From positions 12,137 to 76,136 of the forward strand of contig JBBARC010000009.1 in NCBI GenBank assembly GCA_040400005.1: DNA of 64,000 nucleotides, written 5' to 3'. Source of the stretch: JBBARC01 sp040400005 (lineage in GTDB: Bacteria > Pseudomonadota > Alphaproteobacteria > Acetobacterales > Acetobacteraceae). The notes beneath the pieces are model-generated. The model did no database searches, was not told the DNA's origin, and saw nothing but the letters and a program-made list of their open reading frames with translations. Within the stretch, counting starts at the first letter, position 1; each line of letters begins with the position of its first letter. Made by a program: the position numbers and the translations under genes. Of the stretch, positions 16,535-25,232 are shown one piece after another.

Positions 16535-18280
16535 CTAAGCCCAAAAAACATCCTCACGCCGCAACTTACGCCAGGCCTTAGCCGCGGCCGCCCGTGCGCC
16601 AGTGCCCTGACTGGCGACAAACCCTTGCACGACGCCTGCGGCGAACTGGCGATCGGCGCCGCCGGGTAGTTGCGCCATCAGTAAGCCTGCGACGTGCTGG
16701 TCATTGACCAGGCCCAGGGCTTCTTGCAGATCGGCGAGGCGGGCGATGAATTTGCGGGTGGTTTTGCCGGGAAATAGCGGGCTGAAAAATTCGCAGGCAT
16801 AGCGCAGGCGTTTGGCGTGTTTGCGCACCGCGTGCAGGTCGTCGGGGGCGAGGGCGGCGAGGTCATCGGTGCCGGCGAACAGGCGGCGGGTGAGGCGATG
16901 CAAGGTTAGGGCGGCGAAGGCCGCGGCCGGCTGGTGCAGGGTGCGCCGGTGATCGGCACCAGCGGTGGTGTCATCGCCGTTAGTCTGCCAGGGGGCATCG
17001 TGCGGCAGTAACGCAAGGCACACCAGCTGGGCGCGGAAGGCATCGCTGTTGAGCAGCGTGTGCAGATTGGCGTAGGCGGTTGCGCGTTTGCGGGTGGCGG
17101 CAGTCAGCATGGCGGCGATGCGGGTATCGCCATCAAAAGCGTTACCCACGGCGGCCCCGGTGCCGAGCGTAAACACATCCCAATCGCGCGCCGCCCCCAG
17201 GGTTTGGGCGAGATCGCGCAAGGGGGATAGGAACGGCGCGAGGGCCGCACCGCCCGGCGCACGGCGGAATAACGCCAGGGCCGAGCGCAGGCGGCGGCTG
17301 GCGACGCGCATTTGGTGCACCGGTTCGGGCACTTGGCCGAGCGGGGCAAGTGGCGCCCAATAGACCAGCGCATCGGCGAGCCACGCGGTGACCAGCACCA
17401 TGGCCTGGTGCAGCGTTGCACCTGGCGGCACGGCGGGTGCGCCGGGGCTTCGGCGCAACAGTGGCTGGTTGCGGGTGAGGGCAAAGGCGGCGGCGGCAAG
17501 GCTTGCGTGCGGCACGGCCAGCGGAAAATCGGCGGCCAGGGCGTGGGCCAGCGCCAGGGCGGCGTCGGCGGGGCCTACGATGTGCAAGCGGCAGACCGGC
17601 CATTCCTGGGCAACGCCGCGCAAATGGCCATCGATACTCGTGAGCGTGACCGGGGCGCTACCGATGGTGAGTTTGATCTGGCGCTGGTGGCCGGCAAAGC
17701 CTGCGGCTGGTACTAGCGCCGGCGGCTGGGCTGCTGGCGGCAATAGGGCGGATAGATCAGCCGCGGTGGCGGCGGTGGCCAGCACCGCAGGCGCCATTGC
17801 CGGCAACCAGGCGGGGGAGGCTGCGCGCGGCGACACGCCGCGATCGGGGTGCAGGCGTTCGAGGGTAAAGCTGCCGCGGCTTTCGGCCAGGGCGAGGCCG
17901 GCGGCGGCCAGGCAGCCCTGCGCCGTATCGTGCCAGATAATGTGCAGGGCGGTGGCGCGCGAATTTCGCGTGCTGGTGCGATTGCTGGTGATGACGCGGC
18001 TGCGCGACAATTTGGCCAAACAGTCGCTGGGGAAGTCGAAGTCGAGGCGCAGCAGCGGCGGGGTGGCAAGGTCGCCGGCGATATCGCCCGCCATATCAAA
18101 GGCAAGGTCGCCGGGCGGGTCGGCAACCAGATCGCCGGCAGGGGCGGCCTCTACTGGTTGGCCGATGGGCGCATCGGCGGGGCTTGGGGCAATTGGCTTG
18201 GTCAGCGCGCCATCTCCGGCAAATCGTAAGGGGTGGTGAGGCGGGTGAGGGTGGCGCCGCCGGGGGCGAGATCGCACCAC
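16535..18280 (-). CDS. CHAD-domain protein with a degenerate CYTH-like N-terminal half
   Basis: The C-terminal half is a CHAD domain, with histidine-rich helices HQMRVASRRLRSALALF and HAVRKHAKRLRYACEFF, which bind polyphosphate in known members. The N-terminal half sits where a CYTH (triphosphate tunnel) domain normally lies, but the ExExK motif is not recognisable, so it is probably inactive. The reading frame overlaps the upstream sixA gene by 79 bases; the first ATG after that overlap is at 18094, so the true start is uncertain. Sharing an operon with the phosphatase SixA fits a phosphate-related role, which is inferred. Confidence 0.75.
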   Translation of the reverse strand: MVRSRPRRRHPHPPHHPLRFAGDGALTKPIAPSPADAPIGQPVEAAPAGDLVADPPGDLAFDMAGDIAGDLATPPLLRLDFDFPSDCLAKLSRSRVITSNRTSTRNSRATALHIIWHDTAQGCLAAAGLALAESRGSFTLERLHPDRGVSPRAASPAWLPAMAPAVLATAATAADLSALLPPAAQPPALVPAAGFAGHQRQIKLTIGSAPVTLTSIDGHLRGVAQEWPVCRLHIVGPADAALALAHALAADFPLAVPHASLAAAAFALTRNQPLLRRSPGAPAVPPGATLHQAMVLVTAWLADALVYWAPLAPLGQVPEPVHQMRVASRRLRSALALFRRAPGGAALAPFLSPLRDLAQTLGAARDWDVFTLGTGAAVGNAFDGDTRIAAMLTAATRKRATAYANLHTLLNSDAFRAQLVCLALLPHDAPWQTNGDDTTAGADHRRTLHQPAAAFAALTLHRLTRRLFAGTDDLAALAPDDLHAVRKHAKRLRYACEFFSPLFPGKTTRKFIARLADLQEALGLVNDQHVAGLLMAQLPGGADRQFAAGVVQGFVASQGTGARAAAAKAWRKLRREDVFWA

Positions 18281-18789
18281 GGGCCGGTTAAGCTGAATTC
18301 GGCCAGCGCGCCGGTGGGAAAGCCGCCGGCGAGGCGGGCGAGACGGGCGAGGCGGGCGAGACGGGCAAGGCGGGCAAGACGGGCATCATCTGCCGATTGG
18401 CCAGACGACGCATCATCCGCTTCATCCTCGGCCAGGGTCATCGCCAGGGTGTGGATACCGGGGTTATGGCCGATCACCATCACGCTAGATATCGCCGGAT
18501 CGACACCGTGGAGAATAGCCAAGATGCGGCCGGGTTCGGCCAGATAAAGTTCATCCATCGGGGCCACGATGGCAGGGTGTGGGGTAAGCGCGAGCAGATC
18601 AAAGGTTTGGCGGGTGCGCCGGGCGGAAGACACCAGCACCGCCTGGGGGGCAATCTGGCCTTGGGCGAGATAGGCGCCGATGGCGGCAGCCGCACGCCGG
18701 CCACGGTCGTTTAAGGTGCGGGCGTGATCGGACAGGGCCGGGTCATCCCAGTCGGATTTCGCATGGCGCAGCAGATAGAGGTGGCGCAT
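18202..18789 (-). CDS. SixA-type phosphohistidine phosphatase
   Basis: This histidine-phosphatase-superfamily enzyme has the catalytic RHAK motif in YLLRHAKSDWDD at the N-terminus, an SSARRTRQTFDLL helix, an acidic DELYL and a second histidine in VIGHNPGIH. SixA removes phosphate from histidine phosphotransfer domains. The start at ATG 18789 gives 195 residues and places RHAK next to the N-terminus; the upstream frame extension is rejected. An unusual insert of six LAR triplets near residue 135-152 comes from a 9-bp DNA repeat. It overlaps the CHAD gene frame. Confidence 0.87.
   Translation of the reverse strand: MRHLYLLRHAKSDWDDPALSDHARTLNDRGRRAAAAIGAYLAQGQIAPQAVLVSSARRTRQTFDLLALTPHPAIVAPMDELYLAEPGRILAILHGVDPAISSVMVIGHNPGIHTLAMTLAEDEADDASSGQSADDARLARLARLARLARLARLAGGFPTGALAEFSLTGPWCDLAPGGATLTRLTTPYDLPEMAR
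18331..18384. repeat. Six 9-bp tandem repeats inside sixA
   Basis: Units alternate GAGGCGGGC and GAGACGGGC (later AAGGCGGGC and AAGACGGGC), six in a row and in frame, encoding LAR repeats on the minus strand. Confidence 0.9.
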
Positions 18790-18924
18790 CGCGTCCTGAT
18801 GGGTTGGGGGGTGCGGGTCTGATGTCAGCGTCGGATGATTTTTAACGCCGCCGCCCCCCTTGTCGAGTGGCAATACGGGGAAAGCTGTGTTGTGCCGGCG
18901 CGGGGCGGCGGCTTTGGAGGCGGC

Positions 18925-20496
18925 ATGACGAAAATGGACGAACGCAGGAACGGGCGGGAAGCCGGCGGGGCGCTGCGGCTGGTGCTGGGCGATCAGCTTT
19001 CGCCAGGCTTAAGCGGGCTGGACGAGATGGATATCGCCACCGACACCGTGCTGATGGCCGAGGTGATGGACGAATGCACCTACGTGCCGCACCACCAGCA
19101 AAAAATTGTGCTGGTGCTTGCCGCGATGCGCCATTTTGCCGCCGGGCTTGCCGCGCGCGGGGTGGCGGTGCGCTACGTGCGGCTGGATGACCCGGCCAAT
19201 ACCGGCAGCATTGCCGGCGAGGTGGCGCGCGCCGTGGCGGCGCTGACGCCGGCAAAACTGATCGCAACCGAGGCCGGCGAGTGGCGCCTGGCACAGATCA
19301 TGGCGGGCTGGCGTGACCAGCTTGGTGTTGCCGTGGAGATCCGCGCCGATGGACGGTTTTTGTGCAGCCATAGCGATTTTACCGCCTGGGCGGCCGGGCG
19401 GGCGAACTTGCGGATGGAGTATTTTTACCGCGAGATGCGCCGGCGGTATCGCGTGCTGGTGGATGGCGATGCGCCGTGTGGCGGGCAATGGAATTTTGAC
19501 AGCGAAAACCGCAAGCGTTTGCCGCGCGATGTGGCGGTGCCGGCGGTTAAGCAATTTGCCCCCGACGCGATAACCGCTGAGGTGATCGCCCTGGTGGCGG
19601 CACAGTTTGGCGGGCACATGGGCCGGGCTACCGATTTTGCCTGGCCAGTAACCGCGGCCGATGCCATGCAGGCATTTGATGATTTTGTGCGCCACCGCCT
19701 GCCCGGTTTTGGCGATTGGCAAGATGCCATGGCGGCAGGCCAGCCGTTTTTGTTTCATTCGCTGATATCAGCATCGTTGAATTTGGGGCTGCTCGATGCG
19801 CGCGCCCTTTGCGCGGCAGTGGAAGCGCAATATCGTGCAGGCCGGGTGGCGCTAAATGCGGCCGAAGGGTTTATTCGCCAAATACTGGGCTGGCGCGAGT
19901 TTATTCGCGGCGTTTACTGGCACCACATGCCTGGCTACGCGCAGAAAAACGCGCTGGGGGCGGCCCGCGCCCTGCCCGATTTTTACTGGACCGCGCGCAC
20001 CGATATGCGCTGCCTGCAGCAAGCCATTACCCACACCATCGACCACGCCTACGCCCACCATATCCACCGCCTGATGATTACCGGTAATTTTGCGTTACTC
20101 ACCGGCATTGCCCCGGATGCGGTGGATGCCTGGTATTTGGCGGTGTACGCCGATGCCTATGAATGGGTGGAAATGCCCAACACCCGCGGCATGGCACTAT
20201 TTGCTGATGGTGGCATTGTGGGATCAAAACCCTATGCCGCATCGGGCGCCTATATCAATAAAATGAGCGATTATTGCTCGGGTTGCGCATACGACGTGAA
20301 GCAAAGCACCGGGCCAAACGCCTGCCCGTTTAATTTTCTCTACTGGCATTTTATCGCCACGCATGCCGAAAAATTCGCCCGCAACCCGCGCATGGCGATG
20401 CCGGTGGCGAGCTGGGCGCGCATGGCACCGGGCAAGCGCCAAGCACTGCTGGCCGACGCGGAATCGTTTTTGGCAGGTCTGAACACAACTCCGTGA
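18925..20496 (+). CDS. FeS-BCP type photolyase/cryptochrome (PhrB/CryB-like)
   Basis: This light-driven flavoprotein of 523 residues is related to bacterial (6-4) photolyase PhrB of Agrobacterium and CryB of Rhodobacter. The start GALRLVLGDQLSP, the TEAGEWR block and the FAD-pocket segment (GFIRQILGWREFIRGVYWH, LMITGNFALLTGI) match the family. Four cysteines fit the 4Fe-4S ligands: one in DMRCLQQ, two in YCSGCAY and one in NACPFN. ATG 18925 is preceded by GGAGG at 18916-18920; the earlier in-frame start lacks support. The gene is divergent from sixA. A second, class I photolyase is encoded about 2.2 kb away. Confidence 0.92.
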   Translation: MTKMDERRNGREAGGALRLVLGDQLSPGLSGLDEMDIATDTVLMAEVMDECTYVPHHQQKIVLVLAAMRHFAAGLAARGVAVRYVRLDDPANTGSIAGEVARAVAALTPAKLIATEAGEWRLAQIMAGWRDQLGVAVEIRADGRFLCSHSDFTAWAAGRANLRMEYFYREMRRRYRVLVDGDAPCGGQWNFDSENRKRLPRDVAVPAVKQFAPDAITAEVIALVAAQFGGHMGRATDFAWPVTAADAMQAFDDFVRHRLPGFGDWQDAMAAGQPFLFHSLISASLNLGLLDARALCAAVEAQYRAGRVALNAAEGFIRQILGWREFIRGVYWHHMPGYAQKNALGAARALPDFYWTARTDMRCLQQAITHTIDHAYAHHIHRLMITGNFALLTGIAPDAVDAWYLAVYADAYEWVEMPNTRGMALFADGGIVGSKPYAASGAYINKMSDYCSGCAYDVKQSTGPNACPFNFLYWHFIATHAEKFARNPRMAMPVASWARMAPGKRQALLADAESFLAGLNTTP

Positions 20497-20591
20497 AAGC
20501 AATCGTTTAGCTGGGTTTCGTCAGAGTACCGTCAGCCGCAGCCGCTATCACCTGGCTGCCGCGTGCCCTCCCCCCGAGTGGGCCGCGGCGC

Positions 20592-20640
20592 GGGGGGCAG
20601 CGCGGTCAATTCCCCGGTTGCCCGACCAACGCTGCCCCCC
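20592..20640. terminator. Strong GC stem-loop between photolyase and PepSY genes
   Basis: Arms GGGGGGCAGCG (20592-20602) and CGCTGCCCCCC (20630-20640) can pair over 11 bp with a 27-base loop. It lies between the photolyase stop and the PepSY start and could be a terminator or a leader hairpin. Confidence 0.45.
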
Positions 20641-20675
20641 GGCCCCTTTCATTTGTTGTTTAGGAACCCCGTCCC

Positions 20676-21008
20676 ATGAACACCACGATCAAAACCTTAC
20701 TTGCCGCCGCTGTGCTGGCCAACGGCCTAGCCATCGCTGCCCCCGCCTTTGCCGGCGAACACGAAAAAGAATACGAGGTGCAAACATCCAACGCCCAAAC
20801 CTTGGCCGCCGCCGGCGTAATCACCAAAGCGCAAGCGGTAACCATTGCAGTAGCAGCCGTTGGCGGCGGCACCGTGGTGCGCAGCGCATTCGAAAAAGGC
20901 GATCGTATCCTGCACTGGTCGGTCGATATCGTGAACGGCAAATATGACTACGAAGTGTGGGTAGGCACCACCGGCAAAGTGCTGCGCGTAATTACTCAGC
21001 CACGGTAA
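20676..21008 (+). CDS. Small periplasmic PepSY-domain protein
   Basis: The 110-residue protein has a clear signal peptide (TLLAAAVLANGLAIAAPAFA) and one PepSY fold (ITKAQAVTIAVAAVGGG, FEKGDRILHWSVDIVNGKYDYEVWVGTTGKVL). PepSY domains inhibit peptidases or bind ligands in the cell envelope. No partner protease or sensor sits beside it. A family-1 repeat separates it from the convergent SDR gene. Confidence 0.85.
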   Translation: MNTTIKTLLAAAVLANGLAIAAPAFAGEHEKEYEVQTSNAQTLAAAGVITKAQAVTIAVAAVGGGTVVRSAFEKGDRILHWSVDIVNGKYDYEVWVGTTGKVLRVITQPR

Positions 21009-21033
21009 TGTTGCACTGCAGTTAAGGAAGAGT

Positions 21034-21158
21034 CTTCTTTTCTGAAGAAAAGAAGCAAAAGACTTTTATGATGATGGCACCTGTCGTGTTCGGTGCGGCG
21101 GTGCCCAAGGCCCCACGTCATAAAAGTCTTTTTGCTTCTTTTTCTTCAGAAAAAGAAG
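21034..21158. repeat. Family-1 palindromic repeat, copy C
   Basis: Inverted arms (CTTCTTTTCTGAAGAAAAG and its counterpart ending GAAAAAGAAG) flank a GC-rich centre between two convergent genes. Confidence 0.85.
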
Positions 21159-21185
21159 ATCCTTATCTATTGCGGCGGCCGCGGG

Positions 21186-21965
21186 TTAGATGCCGAAACC
21201 GCCGGATACGTTGATTTGCTGGCCGGTGATGTAGGCGGCGCGGTTAGAGGCTAGAAACACGCAGGCGTGGCCTATTTCTTCGGGTTGGCCCCAGCGTTTA
21301 AGCGCCAGTAGTTTTTGGGTCTCGGCCACCCAGGCTTCATCGAATACGCCAGCTTTAGTGAGTTCTAAGAACATACCGGCTTCAATCACGCCGACCAGCA
21401 CGGTGTTGGCGCGGATGTTGTGTTTGCCTTCTTCCTTGGCGATGCCGCGGATCAGCGCTTCGTTCACCGCTTTGGGGGCGACACTTAGGCCATCACGCGC
21501 CGGCCACCAGACATCGCCTGCCGAGCCCAGATGCACAAAACTACCGCCGCCATCCTGGCGCATTAGCGGAATAGCATGTTGAATGGCAGCGAAAAATCCC
21601 CCCGCTTCTACCGCCAGCGCGCGCGCCCAGGCATCGGGCGGGATATCGGCCAAGTAATGCTGCGGCACCAAAGGCCCTGCCGCCCACACCACAGTGTGGA
21701 TACGGCCGTGGGCGGCGCGGGCGGCATCAAGTGCTGCCCCCACGGCTGCGGCATCGGTGACATCGGCTAGGTGCACGCTTGCTGATACGCCTAAAGTTCG
21801 GGCTTCGCGGGCCACTTCATCGGCGATTTCGGGTTTTTGGCGGCAGCCCAGGGCCACGGCTGACCCGGCGCGGGCAAAACTTAGGGCCACATGGCGGCCA
21901 ATGCCGCCCGATGCGCCAAACACAAAGGTGCAGCCGGCTGGAAATTCTGCTTCATAGGCTGGCAT
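21186..21965 (-). CDS. SDR-family oxidoreductase lacking the catalytic tyrosine
   Basis: This classical-length short-chain dehydrogenase (259 residues from ATG 21965) has the NAD(P)-binding GASGGIGRH turn, an NNAG-like VVWAAGPL, an active-site Ser in VHLGSAGD, and the C-terminal ITGQQINVSGGFG. In the expected YxxxK motif the sequence reads SVAPK, so the tyrosine is replaced by serine while the lysine stays. It may be inactive or use another acid/base residue. The gene is monocistronic between a repeat and the metallophosphatase gene. Confidence 0.85.
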   Translation of the reverse strand: MPAYEAEFPAGCTFVFGASGGIGRHVALSFARAGSAVALGCRQKPEIADEVAREARTLGVSASVHLADVTDAAAVGAALDAARAAHGRIHTVVWAAGPLVPQHYLADIPPDAWARALAVEAGGFFAAIQHAIPLMRQDGGGSFVHLGSAGDVWWPARDGLSVAPKAVNEALIRGIAKEEGKHNIRANTVLVGVIEAGMFLELTKAGVFDEAWVAETQKLLALKRWGQPEEIGHACVFLASNRAAYITGQQINVSGGFGI

Positions 21966-21999
21966 ATTTTTGCATCCCCCCAATTTTTATGCGGTATGG

Positions 22000-22665
22000 T
22001 TAATCGAGATCTATCCAGGATAGATGCCCGCCCTTGCCGGCGCCGGTATCCAGAAACACTGCCTCGCCGCCGGCATCGTTACGCGCAACATAGGGCCTGC
22101 CATCGCGGCTGCGTTGATCGTGGCCGCAATACACCGTTATACCAGCGGGGATATGTTCAACCCAGCTAAGAATACGTTCGGGGTAGCCATCGGGCTGCAT
22201 GCGGCCGGTGACCTGGCCGAATAATGCGCGTGACAGGATGGGCCCCACCGGGCCCAAGCCGGGCGGGGGATCTTCGCTGAGCATACCGCGATGAAACGCG
22301 GCATGCACAAAAAACCGCGGCCCTTGGCGCCACCATAATGGGGCACGTTCAATTTCGTACAAGGCGCGCTCGGCAAGTTCGGGGCTAAGGGAGGCGCGCG
22401 TTGCTTCCAGGGCGGCGCTGGGGCGCACATGTTCGCCGCGCAACCAGCGGCCGAGTTTGCGATCGTGATTGCCAATAAGAAAGGCGCCGCGTTTTTCATC
22501 GATCAGTTGAAACATCAGCCGCAGCACACCGGCGCTATCGGGGCCTTCATCGACTAGGTCACCGAGTTGCAAAACGAACCTGTCGGTGGCGATGGCGGCC
22601 GCAAAACCTTTGATGTCGCCATGCACATCACCGACCACGCGCAACTTGGTGCCGGGTGCGATCAT
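22000..22665 (-). CDS. Calcineurin-like metallophosphatase
   Basis: The metal-binding motifs of the family are in order: GDVHGD (residues about 11-16), GDLVDEG, GNHDRK, and CGHDQ near the C-terminus, resembling the PrpA/ApaH-type protein phosphatase-like group. It has 221 residues. The ATG at 22665 overlaps the stop of the upstream phrB gene by four bases, which fixes the start and indicates translational coupling. The substrate is unknown. A possible nucleotide or phosphoprotein role is not decided by sequence. Confidence 0.85.
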   Translation of the reverse strand: MIAPGTKLRVVGDVHGDIKGFAAAIATDRFVLQLGDLVDEGPDSAGVLRLMFQLIDEKRGAFLIGNHDRKLGRWLRGEHVRPSAALEATRASLSPELAERALYEIERAPLWWRQGPRFFVHAAFHRGMLSEDPPPGLGPVGPILSRALFGQVTGRMQPDGYPERILSWVEHIPAGITVYCGHDQRSRDGRPYVARNDAGGEAVFLDTGAGKGGHLSWIDLD

Positions 22666-24122
22666 GGTGGCGTTGCAGCCCGGGTTTTGACCGTGGCCCG
22701 CCAAATATCCAGCGCGCGGGTGCGGCCATCGGCCAGGTTTATCATCGGCGGGGGATAGATCATGCCAATGGCGGTGCCGGTTTGTGCCTGCAGCATGGGC
22801 GGGTTTTCCCATGGGGCGTGGATATATTTTTCCGGCAAAGCGGCCAGTTCTGGCACGTACGTTTCGATATATTCGCCGGTTGGATCGAATTTAGCACTTT
22901 GGCTGACCGGGTTGAACACGCGAAAAAACGGCTGTGCATCGATGCCGGTGCCGGCCACCCACTGCCAGGATGCGCTGTTCGCGCCAAGATCGGCGTCAAC
23001 CAGCGTATCCCAAAACCACGCCGCCCCGGCGCGCCAATCGATCAACAAATGTTTGACCAGAAAAGACGCCACAATCATGCGCACGCGGTTATGCATCCAC
23101 CCGGTCTGCCATAATTCGCGCATGCCGGCATCCACTATGGGGATGCCGGTTTGGCCGCGCTGCCAGGCCCGTAGGCCGGCATCATCGTGGCGCCACGGCA
23201 GGTTTTCGAATTCGGCGCGTAACGGCGCGGTGGGCATGTGCGGGTGGTGCCACAGCAAATATTGGGCGAATTCGCGCCACAGAATTTCGGAGCGATACAC
23301 CCGCGCCCCTTCGCCGGGGATGCTGGCCGCTGCGTGCCAAACGCTGTGTGGCGAGATTTCGCCCCAGTGCAAATGCGGCGATAGGCGCGATGTGCCGGGC
23401 TGGGCGGGCAGGTTGCGCTGGGTTTCGTAACCAGTGATGGCGGTTTGCACGAAATGGCGCAGCAGCGCGTGGGCGGTGGCCTCCCCCGGTGCCCAAGCAT
23501 CGCGCAAGCCCCCAGCCCAATCTGGGGTTTTGGGTAATAAGGCGAGATCGGCCAGGGCCACGCTGGGCGGCAAGGCAGCGGGCGCCGGCACGCGCGCGGG
23601 CACCGGCAGCGGCGGGCGCGGCGCGGGGCCGGCCAGGCAGGCCCGGGCAAACGGGGTATAAATGCCGTACACCGTGCCGGTTTTGGTGCGGATCGCTTCG
23701 GGATCGAACAAAGTTGCCGCACGGTGGCGCACCAAGCGGCGCCCGGCGTTTTGTAAGGTGCTGGCAATGGCGCGGTCGTTGGCGCGAAACCACGGTTCGT
23801 GCAGGGCGTTGGCGTGCACCTGATCGGCGCCGGTTTCGGCGGCCAGGGCGGGGATGATATCGCACGGGTTACCGCGGCGCAGAATTAAGGCGCCGCCAAG
23901 CTTGGCCAGGCTGGCGGCGAACGCTGCCAGCGTGTGGTGCAGCCACCAGCGCGAGGCGCCGCCCATGGCAAAGGCGCCGGGGGTTACATCATCAACCACA
24001 TAAACCGCCAGCACCGCGCCGCCGCGCGCGACCGCAGCGGTGAGTGCCGGGTTATCAGCCAGGCGAAAATCCTGGCGCAGCCAGACGAGCGTTGTCGTGG
24101 GGGGGGGAGGCGGCTTAGCCAT
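22662..24122 (-). CDS. phrB: Deoxyribodipyrimidine photolyase, class I CPD type
   Basis: This 486-residue enzyme repairs cyclobutane pyrimidine dimers with light. The N-terminal antenna domain opens LVWLRQDFRLADNPAL. The FAD domain shows TSRLSPHLHWGEISP, WREFAQYLLWHHP, GIPIVDAGMRELWQTGWMHNRVRM and the WFWDTLVDADLGANSASWQWVAGTG motif typical of class I enzymes. The Trp residues of the electron chain are in their expected places. It lies between pdeM-like (8-base overlap upstream) and the metallophosphatase (4-base overlap), so the three form one operon. Confidence 0.95.
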   Translation of the reverse strand: MAKPPPPPTTTLVWLRQDFRLADNPALTAAVARGGAVLAVYVVDDVTPGAFAMGGASRWWLHHTLAAFAASLAKLGGALILRRGNPCDIIPALAAETGADQVHANALHEPWFRANDRAIASTLQNAGRRLVRHRAATLFDPEAIRTKTGTVYGIYTPFARACLAGPAPRPPLPVPARVPAPAALPPSVALADLALLPKTPDWAGGLRDAWAPGEATAHALLRHFVQTAITGYETQRNLPAQPGTSRLSPHLHWGEISPHSVWHAAASIPGEGARVYRSEILWREFAQYLLWHHPHMPTAPLRAEFENLPWRHDDAGLRAWQRGQTGIPIVDAGMRELWQTGWMHNRVRMIVASFLVKHLLIDWRAGAAWFWDTLVDADLGANSASWQWVAGTGIDAQPFFRVFNPVSQSAKFDPTGEYIETYVPELAALPEKYIHAPWENPPMLQAQTGTAIGMIYPPPMINLADGRTRALDIWRATVKTRAATPP

Positions 24123-24858
24123 GCTGCAACACCGGGCCGGGCTGCTGGGTTACATTATCTTGCCTGAACGCAACCGCCGCCTGGGCCAGCGGAAAACTAT
24201 ATAGCCGGTCACGGCCGAGCAAAAAAGCCCGGCCGCCGCGGGGAAACAACGCCGTAATGGCGGGATCGCCGATATCTAAACCGCCCGTATAGGCGCCAAA
24301 GGCGGGCAGCAGTAGGCGAGCGGCAGACGCCACAAAACACGGCCGGCTGATCATGCCTGCCCGCGTTGGCACCCGGGATTTGGGATGAAAATGGCCGGAA
24401 ATTTCAGGCGCACTGCCGCGCGCCGGGTGCGGTTGCTGGGCTTGGTGGCGAAACATTAGGCCGCCATGGGCGAAATCTGCGGCGGCCTCACCGGGGAAAT
24501 GATCGGGTTTTAACGGATCGTGGTTGCCGCACACCCAAATCACCCGGCGGCCCTGGCATAGCGCGGTTAGGGTTTGGGCATCGTCGGCGGCAAGCCTACC
24601 GGCTGCGGTGCGGTCGTGAAAACTATCGCCCAGCAGCACCAGGGTTTGCGGCTGGTAGCGGCGCAGCAGCAGGGCGAGGCGGGCCAGGGTATCGCGGCTA
24701 TCGAAAGGCGGCACCGGATAGCTGGTTTTGGCGCTGGCGCTGCCCTTTTCCAGGTGCAAATCGGCCACCGCCAGCAGTTTTTCGGCCGGCCACACCAGGG
24801 CCCCGGCGGGATCGAGTTGCAGGTGGTGGGGGCCTAGGTGAAGTGGGGCGATGGGCAT
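24115..24858 (-). CDS. PdeM-like metallophosphoesterase (ligase-associated endonuclease family)
   Basis: This 247-residue phosphoesterase has the motifs VADLHLEKG, GDSFHDR, CGNHDP and SGHFHPKSR in the order of the COG1407 family. That family includes PdeM, linked in many bacteria to Lhr helicase and an ATP-dependent DNA ligase. Here it heads an operon with a photolyase instead. The ATG at 24858 (MPIAPLHLG) is chosen because upstream codons derive from a palindromic repeat. A DNA-repair role is suggested by family and neighbour. Confidence 0.87.
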   Translation of the reverse strand: MPIAPLHLGPHHLQLDPAGALVWPAEKLLAVADLHLEKGSASAKTSYPVPPFDSRDTLARLALLLRRYQPQTLVLLGDSFHDRTAAGRLAADDAQTLTALCQGRRVIWVCGNHDPLKPDHFPGEAAADFAHGGLMFRHQAQQPHPARGSAPEISGHFHPKSRVPTRAGMISRPCFVASAARLLLPAFGAYTGGLDIGDPAITALFPRGGRAFLLGRDRLYSFPLAQAAVAFRQDNVTQQPGPVLQHG

Positions 24859-24936
24859 GGGGTTAGCATAGGCACGCAAACCCGCTTTGCCCACCGCCCC
24901 CGGTTCGACCGCCGGGATTTTGGCTGCCTGCAAAAA

Positions 24937-25098
24937 TAAGAATTTTCTTTTTTCTGAAGAAAAAAGAAACAAAAAAGACTTTTTTGACGCTGGTTCGGAG
25001 GGCGCGGTGGCAGGGTTGCCCCAGGCCCAGCATTATAAAAGTCTTTTTGCTTCTTTTTCTTCAGAAAAAGAAGAATCTTACGTTCACCCGATTGCCCT
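24937..25098. repeat. Family-1 palindromic repeat, copy D
   Basis: The inverted arms (TTCTTTTTTCTGAAGAAAAA and CTTCTTTTTC...GAAAAAGAAG) end in TTCACCCGATTGCCCT on the right. The outer left end is missing. It lies between the divergent pdeM-like and DUF4331 genes, so it may be part of both 5' regions. Confidence 0.85.
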
Positions 25099-25232
25099 GC
25101 TTCACCCGCCCCAGGTTTTTTTGAGGGGGCGATTTTTTTGCGCCTGGCTGCATCCAAAGCTGGGGGCGCCCGCGTAACGGGACTGCGAGGCCATTTCCGG
25201 CCAAACGCTGAACTGATCCGTGGAGAGACTTT

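Noticed and set aside
18331..18384. CRISPR-like array in the 9-bp repeats
   Set aside because: Units are short, contiguous and in frame, with no spacers; no cas genes are present.
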